Shown in pieces: positions 13,164-21,670 of a stretch of DNA of 23,632 nucleotides. The position numbers and the translations under genes are program-made. Source of the DNA: Sphingomonas sp. GTDB taxonomy: Bacteria; Pseudomonadota; Alphaproteobacteria; Sphingomonadales; Sphingomonadaceae. The notes under the pieces were generated by a model that was not told the DNA's origin, did not search any database, and was given only the letters and a program-made list of their open reading frames with translations. How positions within the stretch are numbered: the first letter of the stretch is position 1; every line of letters begins with the position of its first letter. The DNA lies in NCBI GenBank assembly GCA_013822915.1, contig PNLG01000331.1:1-23632 (forward strand), written 5' to 3'.

Positions 13164-14258
13164 CTATGCCCCGACGATATCACGCAGGGCTGCGGCCAGC
13201 CCGCGCGTCTCCGCCTCGGTGCCGATGGTGATGCGCAGCGCATGGGGCAGGCCCTGCCCCGGCAGCCAGCGCACAATATAGCCGCGCGCCATCAGGCCGA
13301 GATAAGCAGCCTCTGCGCTCACCGCACCTTCGAACAGCACCAGCAGGAAATTGGCGTGGCTGGGCACGGCGCGCAGGCCCTGATTACCCATCGCAGCGAC
13401 TTCCCCCGCGAGCCAGGTGCGCCACTGGGCATTATGCGCACGGGCGGCATCAACAAAGCCCGTATCGGCGAGCGCGGCCACGGCGGCCCGCTGCCCAGCA
13501 GTCGTGACATTGAACGGCAAGCGGATACGGTGCAGTGCCTCAACAATCGCCGCCGACGCATAGCCCCAGCCAATCCGCTCGGCCGCCAGCCCGTAAATCT
13601 TGGAAAAGGTGCGCGTCACCAGCACATTGGGCGCGGTCATGGCGAGCGCCAGCCCTGCATCATCCTCCTCCGCGCTCAGATATTCGGCATAGGCCTGATC
13701 GAGCACCAGCAGCACGGTGGGCGGAAGTGCTGCGTGCAACCGCGCAATCTCGCCGCGCGGCGCAAAGGTGCCGGTCGGATTGTTTGGATTCGCGATGAAG
13801 ACCAGGCGTGTGCGATCGGTCACGCACGCCAGCACCGCATCAACATCGGTCGCATAATCGCGATCGGGCGCGATCACCGGCGTTGCCCCCACCCGGCGTG
13901 CGGCGATTTCATACACCGCAAAGCCATAGCGCACGAAAATCACTTCATCGCCCTGCCCCGCAAAGGCGCCGGCCGCCAAATGGAGGATATCGTCGGACCC
14001 CGTGCCGTAAATCACCCGCGCCGGATCAAGCCCATATTTGGCAGCAACCGCATCGCGCAGGATCGTCGCCCCCGGATCGGGATAGCGATCGAGCGAATCC
14101 CCTTCCGCCATCAGCGCGGCGCGCGCGGCGGGCGACGTGCCCAGCGGATTTTCATTCGCCGACAGCTTGACCAGCTTGCGCCCGTCATCGGCGGTCGCGC
14201 GACCCGGGACATAGGGGGCAATCGCCATCACCCATGGCTTTGGAGCAGGAGCGTTCAT
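13164..14258 (-). CDS. hisC: Histidinol-phosphate aminotransferase
   Basis: The 364-residue fold-type I PLP enzyme matches the HisC length. Visible are the N-terminal KLSANENPLG, YGTGSDDIL (phosphate-binding turn), ANPNNPTGT, the D-A-Y element in LVLDQAYAEY, the PLP lysine in TRTFSKIYGLAAERIGWGYA (Lys220), and the C-terminal HANFLLV and ALRITIGTEAE. It converts imidazole acetol phosphate to histidinol phosphate in histidine synthesis and could act on aromatic acids in some alphaproteobacteria. It is divergent from metX, with starts 61 bp apart. Confidence 0.93.
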   Translation of the reverse strand: MNAPAPKPWVMAIAPYVPGRATADDGRKLVKLSANENPLGTSPAARAALMAEGDSLDRYPDPGATILRDAVAAKYGLDPARVIYGTGSDDILHLAAGAFAGQGDEVIFVRYGFAVYEIAARRVGATPVIAPDRDYATDVDAVLACVTDRTRLVFIANPNNPTGTFAPRGEIARLHAALPPTVLLVLDQAYAEYLSAEEDDAGLALAMTAPNVLVTRTFSKIYGLAAERIGWGYASAAIVEALHRIRLPFNVTTAGQRAAVAALADTGFVDAARAHNAQWRTWLAGEVAAMGNQGLRAVPSHANFLLVLFEGAVSAEAAYLGLMARGYIVRWLPGQGLPHALRITIGTEAETRGLAAALRDIVGA

Positions 14259-14319
14259 GCGCCCGCCCTAGCCGCTGGCGATTGACAAGCCAAGCATCCG
14301 CGCCCTAGCCGCTTGCCGC

Positions 14320-15453
14320 ATGTCGCACGATGCGCGTTTCGGCCTTGGCCGCTCGATCACGCTGGCCGGGCCGATGCCGCTTGATTCGGGCGCGGCGCTG
14401 GCGCCGGTCGATATTGCCTATGAAACCCATGGCCAGTTGGATGCCGATGGTGGCAATGCGATCCTGATCTGTCACGCGCTGACGATGGATCAACATGTCG
14501 CGTCCCTCCACCCGCGCACCGGCAAGCCCGGATGGTGGTTGCAGATGGTTGGACCGGGCAAGCCGATTGATACCGACCGGTATTTTGTCGTCTGCGCCAA
14601 TGTGTTGGGGAGCTGCCTTGGCTCGTCGGGCCCGGCGAGCATCAATCCGGCGACGGGTGCGCCCTGGGCAATGGGCTTTCCGGTCATCACCATCCGCGAC
14701 ATGGTGCGTGCGCAGGCAATGCTGCTCGATCATCTGGGCATTGCGACGCTGCGCGCGGTTGTCGGCGGGTCGATGGGGGGGATGCAGGCGCTGAGTTGGG
14801 CGGCGACCTATCCCGCCCGGGTACGCGCCGCGATCGTCATTGCGGCGACCGCGCGCCACACCGCCCAAAATATCGCCTTTCACGAAGTTGGGCGGCAAGC
14901 AATCATGGCCGATCCGCGCTGGCTGGGCGGGGATTATTACGCGAGCGGTGAGGTGCCGAGTGCGGGGCTGGCCGTCGCGCGGATGGCGGCGCATATCACC
15001 TATTTGTCGGAAGCCGGGCTGACCGAAAAATTCGGCCGCCGCCTGCAAGCGCGACCCGACAGCCCGCAGGGCGCCAAAAGCTTTGGCTTTGACGCTGATT
15101 TTCAGGTCGAAAGCTATTTGCGGCATCAGGGGATCAGCTTTGTCGATCGCTTCGATGCCAATTCCTATCTCTATATAACCCGCGCGATGGATTATTTCGA
15201 TCTGGCGGAGGAGCATGGCGGCAAACTGGCCCGCGCCTTTCGCAGCAGTGCGACGCGGTTTTGCGTCGTCAGCTTCGACACCGACTGGCTGTATCCGACT
15301 GCGGAATCGCGCAGCATCGTTCGCGCGCTGAATGCGGGCGGTGCGGCGGCCAGTTTCGTCGAATTGGCGAGCCCGTTCGGCCATGACGCATTTCTGCTCG
15401 ACAGCCCGGCGCTGAACCGCGTGGTTGATGGCTTTGTGAAAGCGATTCCATGA
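14320..15453 (+). CDS. metX: Homoserine O-acyltransferase (MetX)
   Basis: The 377-residue alpha/beta hydrolase-fold protein has ICHALTMDQHV, GSCLGSSGPASINP, the nucleophile elbow VVGGSMGGMQALSW (Ser151), DTDWLYPT with the acid Asp, and the catalytic His in SPFGHDAFLLD. It activates homoserine, usually with acetyl-CoA, as the first committed step to methionine; some MetX proteins use succinyl-CoA and sequence inspection does not settle this. The next gene, metW, overlaps by 4 nt (ATGA), a coupling common in proteobacteria. No clear Shine-Dalgarno is seen, but the first residues (MSHDARFGLGRSITL) fit the family start. Confidence 0.93.
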   Translation: MSHDARFGLGRSITLAGPMPLDSGAALAPVDIAYETHGQLDADGGNAILICHALTMDQHVASLHPRTGKPGWWLQMVGPGKPIDTDRYFVVCANVLGSCLGSSGPASINPATGAPWAMGFPVITIRDMVRAQAMLLDHLGIATLRAVVGGSMGGMQALSWAATYPARVRAAIVIAATARHTAQNIAFHEVGRQAIMADPRWLGGDYYASGEVPSAGLAVARMAAHITYLSEAGLTEKFGRRLQARPDSPQGAKSFGFDADFQVESYLRHQGISFVDRFDANSYLYITRAMDYFDLAEEHGGKLARAFRSSATRFCVVSFDTDWLYPTAESRSIVRALNAGGAAASFVELASPFGHDAFLLDSPALNRVVDGFVKAIP

Positions 15454-16043
15454 CAGAGGCGACGCTGCGGCCCGATCTTGCAATTATCGCCGCCAATGTC
15501 GCGCCGGGGGCGCGCGTGCTCGATGTCGGTTGCGGCGATGGCGCGCTGCTCGCGGCGTTGCGTGACGGGCGCGATGTCGATGCGCGCGGGCTGGAGCTGG
15601 ACGCCGCCAATGTCGCGGTCGCGGTCGCGCGCGGGCTGTCGGTGGTGCAGGGTGATGCCGACCGCGATCTCGCCGATTATCCTGCCGACAGCTTTGACTA
15701 TGCCATTCTCAGCCAGACCCTTCAAACGACACGCGCGCCTCATCTGGTGCTCGATGAGCTGTTGCGGATCGGCAAGCGCGCCTTTGTCTCCTTCCCCAAC
15801 TTCGCGCATTGGCGGGTGCGCGCCGCGCTCATGACGCAGGGGCGGATGCCGGTCACGCGGCTGCTCCCTGAACGCTGGTATGACACGCCCAACATCCACC
15901 ATGTGACGATCGACGATTTTCGCGACCTGACGCGGGCGCGCGGGATCGGGGTAGAGCGGGCCTGGTTCCTCTCCGGCGATCAGCAGCGTGGGGGCATGGC
16001 CGCCAATCTGCTCGCCGAACACGCGGTGTTCTTGTTGAAGTAG
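15450..16043 (+). CDS. metW: Methionine biosynthesis protein MetW
   Basis: This 197-residue class I methyltransferase-fold protein has the SAM-site motif VLDVGCGDGALL (about 24-35), followed by DARGLELDAANVAVAVARGLSVVQGDAD, SFDYAILSQTLQTTRAPHLVLDELLRIGKRAFVSFPNFAHWRVR and WYDTPNIHHVTIDDF, all diagnostic for MetW. By family knowledge it is required with MetX for efficient homoserine acetylation. It overlaps metX by 4 nt, is convergent with purH, and the gap between them is 25 bp. Confidence 0.93.
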   Translation: MTEATLRPDLAIIAANVAPGARVLDVGCGDGALLAALRDGRDVDARGLELDAANVAVAVARGLSVVQGDADRDLADYPADSFDYAILSQTLQTTRAPHLVLDELLRIGKRAFVSFPNFAHWRVRAALMTQGRMPVTRLLPERWYDTPNIHHVTIDDFRDLTRARGIGVERAWFLSGDQQRGGMAANLLAEHAVFLLK

Positions 16044-16068
16044 GGGTAGCGCTGGATCGTCCCCCGCC

Positions 16069-17640
16069 TTAGTGGCGGAAATGCCGCATGCCGGTGAACA
16101 GCATCGCGAGCCCGGCCGCGTCGGCGGCGGCAATCAACTCCGCATCACGGATCGACCCGCCGGGCTGGATCACGGTGGTAGCACCCGCCTCAACGGCGGC
16201 CAGCAAGCCATCGGCAAAGGGGAAGAATGCGTCAGAGGCAACCGCCGAGCCAATGGTGCGTGGTGCCGCCCACCCCGCCTTGTCCGCCGCATCGCGCGCT
16301 TTCCACGCCGCGATCCGCGCTGATTCGAGCCGGTTCATCTGGCCCGCGCCAATCCCCGCAGTCGCGCCACCATGTGCATAGACAATCGCGTTCGACTTCA
16401 CATGCTTGGCGACGGTCCATGCGAATAGCGCATCGGCCAGCTCCTGATCGGTGGGCGCGCGCTTGGTCACCAGCGTCAGGTCGGTTGCCGTCACAGCGCC
16501 ATTGTCGCGGCTCTGCACCAGCCAGCCGCCAGTGATTGCGCACACTTCGCGGCCCCCCCGTGCCGGATCGGGGAGCGCCCCGGTCAGCAACAGCCGCAAA
16601 TTGGGCTTGGCCGCAAATATCGCTTGCGCGGCCGCATCGGCATCGGGGGCGACCACGACTTCGGTGAAAATGCCGCTGATCGCTGCCGCCGTCGCGCCGT
16701 CGAGCGGGCGGTTGACCGCGATAATCCCGCCAAAGGCCGACACGCTGTCACAGGCAAGGGCTGCGGCATAGGCAGCCTCGATCGTCGCCGCCGTCGCCAC
16801 GCCACAAGGATTGGCGTGTTTGACGATCACGCATGTCGGGTCCGCATCGCGAAACTCCGCGACCAGCGAAAGTGCTGCATCGGCGTCGTTGTAATTATTA
16901 TAGCTCAGGGCCTTGCCCTGCACTTGGCGCGCCGTGCCAATTCCCGGCGCCGATGGGCCGCGATGGTGGTAAAAGGCCGCGCTCTGATGCGGATTCTCGC
17001 CGTAACGCAAGCCCACCGGCCGCTCCAGGATGAGCGGCAGCGTCGCCGGATAGGCTTCCCCCTGATCGGCAAACGCAAACCAGCTCGCGATCATGGCGTC
17101 ATAGGTCGCGGTTGCCGCAAAGGCCTTTGCCGCCAGCCGCTTGCGCTCGTCCAGCGTCGTCTCACCCCGCGCGACCAGCGGATAATCGGCTGGGTCAGTC
17201 ACAATCGCCACAAATTCGTGATTCTTCGCCGCCGACCGCACCATGCTCGGCCCGCCAATGTCGATATTCTCGATCACGTCATCGCGTGGCGCGCCCTTGG
17301 CGACCGTCGCCTCAAACGGATAGAGATTGACGATAACCAGGTCGATTGCGCCGATCGCATGCTCGACCATCGCCGCCACATGCGCCGGATCGCTGCGCAC
17401 CGCGAGCAGGCCGCCATGCACCACGGGGTGGAGCGTCTTGACCCGCCCGTCCATCATTTCGGGAAATCCGGTCAGGTCGCTGATGTCGCGCACTGCAAGC
17501 CCCGCCCCACGCAGCGCCGCCGCGGTGCCGCCGGTGGACACGAGCTCAACCCCCCGTGCCGCAAGCGCCTGCGCCAGATCGACAATGCCGGTCTTGTCCG
17601 ACACCGACAGCAGCGCGCGGGTAATGGGGATGGTCGTCAT
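16069..17640 (-). CDS. purH: Bifunctional AICAR transformylase / IMP cyclohydrolase
   Basis: At 523 residues it has the full bifunctional length. The N-terminal cyclohydrolase domain (ALLSVSDKTGIVDLAQALAARGVELVSTGG, then MMDGRVKTLHPVVHGG and NLYPFEATV) precedes the transformylase domain with LRYGENPHQSAAFY, KHANPCGVA, SAFGGIIAVNRPLD, AYAHGGATAGIGAGQMNR and VIQPGGSIRD. It performs the last two steps of IMP synthesis. It is the last gene of the minus-strand run rsmB-rpe-heparinase-purH, 46 bp after the heparinase-like gene. Confidence 0.96.
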   Translation of the reverse strand: MTTIPITRALLSVSDKTGIVDLAQALAARGVELVSTGGTAAALRGAGLAVRDISDLTGFPEMMDGRVKTLHPVVHGGLLAVRSDPAHVAAMVEHAIGAIDLVIVNLYPFEATVAKGAPRDDVIENIDIGGPSMVRSAAKNHEFVAIVTDPADYPLVARGETTLDERKRLAAKAFAATATYDAMIASWFAFADQGEAYPATLPLILERPVGLRYGENPHQSAAFYHHRGPSAPGIGTARQVQGKALSYNNYNDADAALSLVAEFRDADPTCVIVKHANPCGVATAATIEAAYAAALACDSVSAFGGIIAVNRPLDGATAAAISGIFTEVVVAPDADAAAQAIFAAKPNLRLLLTGALPDPARGGREVCAITGGWLVQSRDNGAVTATDLTLVTKRAPTDQELADALFAWTVAKHVKSNAIVYAHGGATAGIGAGQMNRLESARIAAWKARDAADKAGWAAPRTIGSAVASDAFFPFADGLLAAVEAGATTVIQPGGSIRDAELIAAADAAGLAMLFTGMRHFRH

Positions 17641-17686
17641 GGCAATCGGGCTCCGCAGGCGGGGGTGGATGACCCGCTCTGGCCTG

Positions 17687-19423
17687 TCAGCGCGCGCGCT
17701 TCAAGACCCAGCTCACGCTCGCGCCGCCTGCGGGTGCCTCGCCGACAATCACGAGCTGGCGGGTCGGATGTGCGGTGCCCGTTCCATCGACCCACAGGCT
17801 GTCGTCAATCGCCAGCGTCCCGCCCCGACAGCGGAATTGCCACAGCGCCCCGCCGGGCACGCGCAGCAACGCGGCCATGCCATCGGTGGTCGGCGTCGCC
17901 TCCACCCCCAGCCCCAGGTGAAAGCGCACCGCAAAGGGGGTGGCGCCCCGCCGGCTCCTGCGCCCCACGGGAAGCAGCATGTCGTCGCCGCGCAAGTCAC
18001 GCCCATCGCTTGCGAGCACAAGCTGACGGCGGTGGATAAAGCCAAAGCGGCGGGCATAACCATCATGGCTCGCCTCAATCCGGCTCGACGTCTCGCTTTC
18101 CTGGCGGCTCAGCTCGACTTCGACCACGCCCTTGCCCAGCGTGCCGTCGCTATGGATCGCGGTTGAATTGCTGTCGCCGACGACGAGTGTTGAATGCGCT
18201 GCGGTGGTGCGCAGCCCCTCGGCAAGGCGATCGGCGACTGAACGGGCAATCGCACGCGCACCACCGCAATTGACGATGAGGCGCACCGGCCCTTCGGAAA
18301 ATTCAAAAGCGAGGGTGGAGCCGCATCCCCCCTCTACCAAACGCGCGACCGGCGGTGGTGCCGCATCGAAAATGAGCACGCCTTGCGCCGCACTGATCCG
18401 TTGATAGCCCCAATCGCGCGCCTGACGCAGCGGCCGGGCGCGCACGCCCGACGCGTCGATCACCGCGGCAATGGCATCCGCCGTCATCGGCCCGCCACCC
18501 TGCCAGCTCGACATTGCCCGATCACCGTGCATCACCGCCAGCAGTGCCGGAACCAGCCGCGCCAGCGCCTCGCCCACAAACGCCGGTGGCTCCAGCCGCC
18601 GCGCGGCATAGCCCTCGCGCAGCAGCGTCAGCAGCGCGATCAGATCAAGCTGCGCCGCCGCCGATCGCTGCACATTGCCGCCATCGGGGAAGATCGCTGT
18701 GGCAAGCGCGCGCTGCAGCCCGGCCTCGCCACCTTGTTGGCGCGGTTCACCGCCCGCAATCAGCAATCCGGCCATGGTGACACCGCACCATGCCGCCACC
18801 CGGCCCGCACCCGGCGGCAGTTTTTCCGCACTACTGTCAAGGTGGCGGGCACCCCGCGCGAGTGCATTGAGCACCGACGAGCGATAGACCAGATCCGCAC
18901 TCGACAGGATCAGCGGCGCATGCGCCGACCAGAACAGGATTCGCCGCCCCAGCATATCGGCCCGCCAGGCGGGTTGAGACACATTTTCGCCGTGCCGGGC
19001 GAGCCAGGCCCGCATCAGCCCTTCGGCAATGGGCGCGCCCTGGGCGCGGGTCGCCGCGCTCGACAAATCGCGCAGCCAGGCAAAGCTGTGCAGATACTCG
19101 GCGAAGGCATTCGACCAGTCGGGCCGGGCAAAGTCGATCTCGGCGATTGCCCGCGCTTCGCCCATCCACTCGATCCGCCCGTCGAGCATCGCGCTCCCGC
19201 GCACGGGATCGCCAAAAATCGGATCATCGGGCACCGCGATCAGCTTGAGCGGGTGCTTGCCGTTCAGCCGCAGGCCATGGAGCGGCGTGCGCCACGCCAG
19301 CCGGTTGATCCGTTCTGCGAGCCGTTCGGCCAGCGACAATCCCTTGTCACCGCCCAGCCGGATCAGCCTCTTGCCCTGCTCAATCGTGTCGATGAGCGTG
19401 TCGCGCGGATCGTGGTCGGCCAC
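17687..19423 (-). CDS. Heparinase II/III-family protein
   Basis: The 578-residue protein starts at a GTG that overlaps the rpe stop by one base (TAGTG), so it is translationally coupled. The N-terminal half is helical, with a toroid-like part (WSNAFAEYLHSFAWLRDLS, then WRADMLGRRILFWSAHAPLIL and FPDGGNVQRSAAAQLDLIALL). The C-terminal half is beta-rich, with heparinase-type HSTLVVGDSNST, ASHDGYARRFGFIHRRQLVLASDGRDLRGDD and FAVRFHLGLGVEATP. It lacks an obvious signal peptide. Family members are polysaccharide lyases, but this conserved alphaproteobacterial branch next to purH has no assigned substrate that I know of; a cell-wall or surface-glycan role is speculation. Confidence 0.85.
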   Translation of the reverse strand: MADHDPRDTLIDTIEQGKRLIRLGGDKGLSLAERLAERINRLAWRTPLHGLRLNGKHPLKLIAVPDDPIFGDPVRGSAMLDGRIEWMGEARAIAEIDFARPDWSNAFAEYLHSFAWLRDLSSAATRAQGAPIAEGLMRAWLARHGENVSQPAWRADMLGRRILFWSAHAPLILSSADLVYRSSVLNALARGARHLDSSAEKLPPGAGRVAAWCGVTMAGLLIAGGEPRQQGGEAGLQRALATAIFPDGGNVQRSAAAQLDLIALLTLLREGYAARRLEPPAFVGEALARLVPALLAVMHGDRAMSSWQGGGPMTADAIAAVIDASGVRARPLRQARDWGYQRISAAQGVLIFDAAPPPVARLVEGGCGSTLAFEFSEGPVRLIVNCGGARAIARSVADRLAEGLRTTAAHSTLVVGDSNSTAIHSDGTLGKGVVEVELSRQESETSSRIEASHDGYARRFGFIHRRQLVLASDGRDLRGDDMLLPVGRRSRRGATPFAVRFHLGLGVEATPTTDGMAALLRVPGGALWQFRCRGGTLAIDDSLWVDGTGTAHPTRQLVIVGEAPAGGASVSWVLKRAR

Positions 19424-20082
19424 TATCCCCTCAACGCGGCGATATTGGCGGCATAATGCTCGGCGCCGCCGCGAAACACGGCGGTTCCCGCGACCAGCGC
19501 ATCGGCGCCTGCTTCGACACAGGCGCGCGCGGTGGCGGGATCGACGCCGCCATCAACTTCAAGGTCAATCGCCTTGCCGAGCTTGTCTATCATCATGCGG
19601 ATCGCGGCGATTTTCTTGAGCTGCGACGCGATGAAGCTTTGCCCGCCAAAGCCCGGATTGACGCTCATCACCAGCACCAGATCGACTTCCTCCAGCACAT
19701 AGTCGAGCATTTTGGCAGGCGTCGCCGGGTTCAGCACCACGCCCGCGCGGCAGCCCAGCGCCGTGATCCGCTGAAGCGTGCGGTGGAGGTGGGGCCCCGC
19801 CTCTGGATGGACAGTGATGGTGTCGGCCCCTGCGTCGGCAAAAGCCTCCAGCAGCGGATCAACGGGCGAAATCATCAGATGCACGTCAAACGGCTTGGCG
19901 GTGTGCGGACGCAGCGCCTTGATTACCGCCGGGCCAATCGTGATGTTGGGCACGAAATGCCCGTCCATGACGTCAACATGGATCCAGTCGGCACCGGCCG
20001 CGTCGATCGCGCGCACCTCCTCTCCCAGCCGCGCGAAATCGGCGGACAGGATTGACGGCGCAATGTGGACGGGGTGTGACAT
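19423..20082 (-). CDS. rpe: Ribulose-phosphate 3-epimerase
   Basis: The 219-residue TIM-barrel enzyme shows the family signature throughout: IAPSILSADFARLGEEV, WIHVDVMDGHFVPNITIGP with metal ligands His and Asp, DVHLMI, ITVHPEA, VVLNPATP, LVMSVNPGFGGQSFI, LEVDGGV and the phosphate-binding AGTAVFRG. It interconverts ribulose 5-phosphate and xylulose 5-phosphate. It lies 44 bp downstream of rsmB and overlaps the following heparinase-like gene by one base. Confidence 0.96.
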   Translation of the reverse strand: MSHPVHIAPSILSADFARLGEEVRAIDAAGADWIHVDVMDGHFVPNITIGPAVIKALRPHTAKPFDVHLMISPVDPLLEAFADAGADTITVHPEAGPHLHRTLQRITALGCRAGVVLNPATPAKMLDYVLEEVDLVLVMSVNPGFGGQSFIASQLKKIAAIRMMIDKLGKAIDLEVDGGVDPATARACVEAGADALVAGTAVFRGGAEHYAANIAALRG

Positions 20083-20126
20083 GCCCGATTCTCTAGCATG
20101 ACCGCGCGCCCCCGCAAGCGCCTAGC

Positions 20127-21386
20127 TCAGGCGGTTCGACGCATTCTTGCAACAAAAAATCCGTCACAGCCGCCCGCATCCGCCACCATGCCGGGCAGGA
20201 TGCGCAGCCACCCCTGGGGCGTCACCGCGATTCCCGGCGGGACTTCGCCGGGCGCAACACGTTCGATGGCATAATCGAGCCGCTGGCTAAGGAACTGGCC
20301 GATCTGTTCCTCCCCCTCCTCCGGTTCCAGCGAGCAAGTCGCGTAGACAAGGGTGCCGCCGGGCCGCACCCAATCGGCCGCGCGCCGCAACAACGCCGCC
20401 TGCACCTCGGCCAGCTCGGCAATCGCGGTATCGCGCACCCGGTGCAGCACGTCTGGATGGCGGCGGAAAATACCGGTCGCGCTGCACGGCGCATCGAGCA
20501 ACAGCGCTTGGGCGGGTCCGGCTGGCGCCCAGTCAAACGCATCCGCCGTCACGACGTCAGCCAAAAGCCCGGTGCGCGCGAGATTATCGCAAAGTCGCGC
20601 GACACGACTTTTGGCGCTGTCCACCGCTGTCACTTGCCACCCGGCGGCGGCGAGCTGAAGCGTCTTGCCCCCCGGCGCGGCGCACAGATCAATCGCGGTG
20701 CCCGCCCCCGGCCCGATCAGCCGCGCAGGGAGCGACGCCGCCAGATCCTGCACCCACCAGCGCCCATCGCCATAGCCGTCGATGTCGGGCACCGCCCCGC
20801 GCTCGGCAAGGCGCAGATGGCCGGGCATCAGGCTAACCGCGCCCAGCCGCGCCGCCATGACGTCGGTATCGGCGGCATCCGCCAGCGTCAGGTCAAGTGC
20901 AGGCGGCCGGGCCAGCGCCTGTGCCGCCCCGCGCACCATATCCTCGCCCCACGCCCGCCCCCACCGCGCAGCCACCGGCGCGGGCAGCGATGGCACCTCG
21001 GGCAGAGTCATGCCTTTTCGCATCAGCGTGCCGAACACGCCGTGGACCAGCTTGCGCGGGCCACCATCGACCAGCGGCAACACGGTCGCAATCGCGGCGT
21101 GCCCCGGCGTGCCCAGCGCCAGCGCCTGCACCAGCGCGATGCGCAGCGCCATCCGCGCCTTCGCATCATCCGGCAGCGGGCGCTGCGTCGCCGAATCGAT
21201 CAGCGCGTCGAGATCGCCCAACCGCCGCAGCGTCTCCGCCGCGATTGCATGCACCAGCGCGCGGTCATCCGCGCGGGTCAGCCCGCGTGTCGCGCCCGGC
21301 AACCCCGCTTCCAGCGGTTGGCCCCGGCGCAGCACCGCGTCGAGCAGCTTGAGCGCCGCCAGCCGGGTGGCGACCCCCGCCGCCAT
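20127..21386 (-). CDS. rsmB: 16S rRNA (cytosine-5) methyltransferase, RsmB/NOL1 type
   Basis: This 419-residue protein joins an N-terminal NusB-like domain (about 5-130) to a C-terminal Rossmann methyltransferase with LCAAPGGKTLQLA (SAM site), AVDSAKSRVARL, LLLDAPCSATGIFRRHPD (catalytic PC motif) and YATCSLEPEEGEEQ (second catalytic Cys). GGGAG stands 7 nt before the ATG. It methylates a cytosine of 16S rRNA (C967 in E. coli). It heads the minus-strand run with rpe, the heparinase-like gene and purH, and is divergent from the small SDHAF4-like gene. Confidence 0.9.
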   Translation of the reverse strand: MAAGVATRLAALKLLDAVLRRGQPLEAGLPGATRGLTRADDRALVHAIAAETLRRLGDLDALIDSATQRPLPDDAKARMALRIALVQALALGTPGHAAIATVLPLVDGGPRKLVHGVFGTLMRKGMTLPEVPSLPAPVAARWGRAWGEDMVRGAAQALARPPALDLTLADAADTDVMAARLGAVSLMPGHLRLAERGAVPDIDGYGDGRWWVQDLAASLPARLIGPGAGTAIDLCAAPGGKTLQLAAAGWQVTAVDSAKSRVARLCDNLARTGLLADVVTADAFDWAPAGPAQALLLDAPCSATGIFRRHPDVLHRVRDTAIAELAEVQAALLRRAADWVRPGGTLVYATCSLEPEEGEEQIGQFLSQRLDYAIERVAPGEVPPGIAVTPQGWLRILPGMVADAGGCDGFFVARMRRTA

Positions 21387-21484
21387 GGCGCTGGCTCCCC
21401 CGTTTGCGGTCTTCCCCTCAGGGCCGTCTTGCGCATCTGCGTTCGAAATCCGATGTCTCCGCGTGTTGATAAGGAGAGTTACTC

Positions 21485-21661
21485 ATGGGCCAGCGCCCCG
21501 ATCATGTGAAGCCGCCTGCGCATCTTTCGCCCAGTCCGCCCCTGCCCAAACCGGCGCCAGTGCCGGTGCCGGTATCGGGGGAGGAAATGCGCGATCCGAT
21601 GGGGCTGAACCCCGTGCGCTATGGCGATTGGGAGCAAAAGGGGATGGCGATCGACTTTTGA
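21485..21661 (+). CDS. DUF1674 / SDHAF4-like succinate dehydrogenase assembly factor
   Basis: A 58-residue frame begins at an ATG with an excellent ribosome site (AAGGAG, 8 nt spacing). The N-terminal part is proline-rich and disordered (PPAHLSPSPPLPKPAPVPVPV). The C-terminus RDPMGLNPVRYGDWEQKGMAIDF carries the P-x-RYGDWE-x-KG-x-x-x-DF signature of DUF1674, the family of mitochondrial SDHAF4, which in mitochondria binds the flavinylated SdhA subunit to promote complex II assembly. The gene is only 177 bp and easily missed. It is divergent from rsmB and convergent with gpsA (9 bp between stops). Confidence 0.85.
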   Translation: MGQRPDHVKPPAHLSPSPPLPKPAPVPVPVSGEEMRDPMGLNPVRYGDWEQKGMAIDF

Positions 21662-21670
21662 TCGCCCGGC

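Noticed and set aside
14305..15483. Minus-strand open frame of 392 codons opposite metX
   Set aside because: Shadow of metX; its translation is Arg/His-rich and without recognisable motifs.
16624..18039. Plus-strand open frame of 471 codons opposite purH and the heparinase-like gene
   Set aside because: It spans two real genes on the other strand and has low-complexity, Arg-rich translation typical of high-GC shadows.
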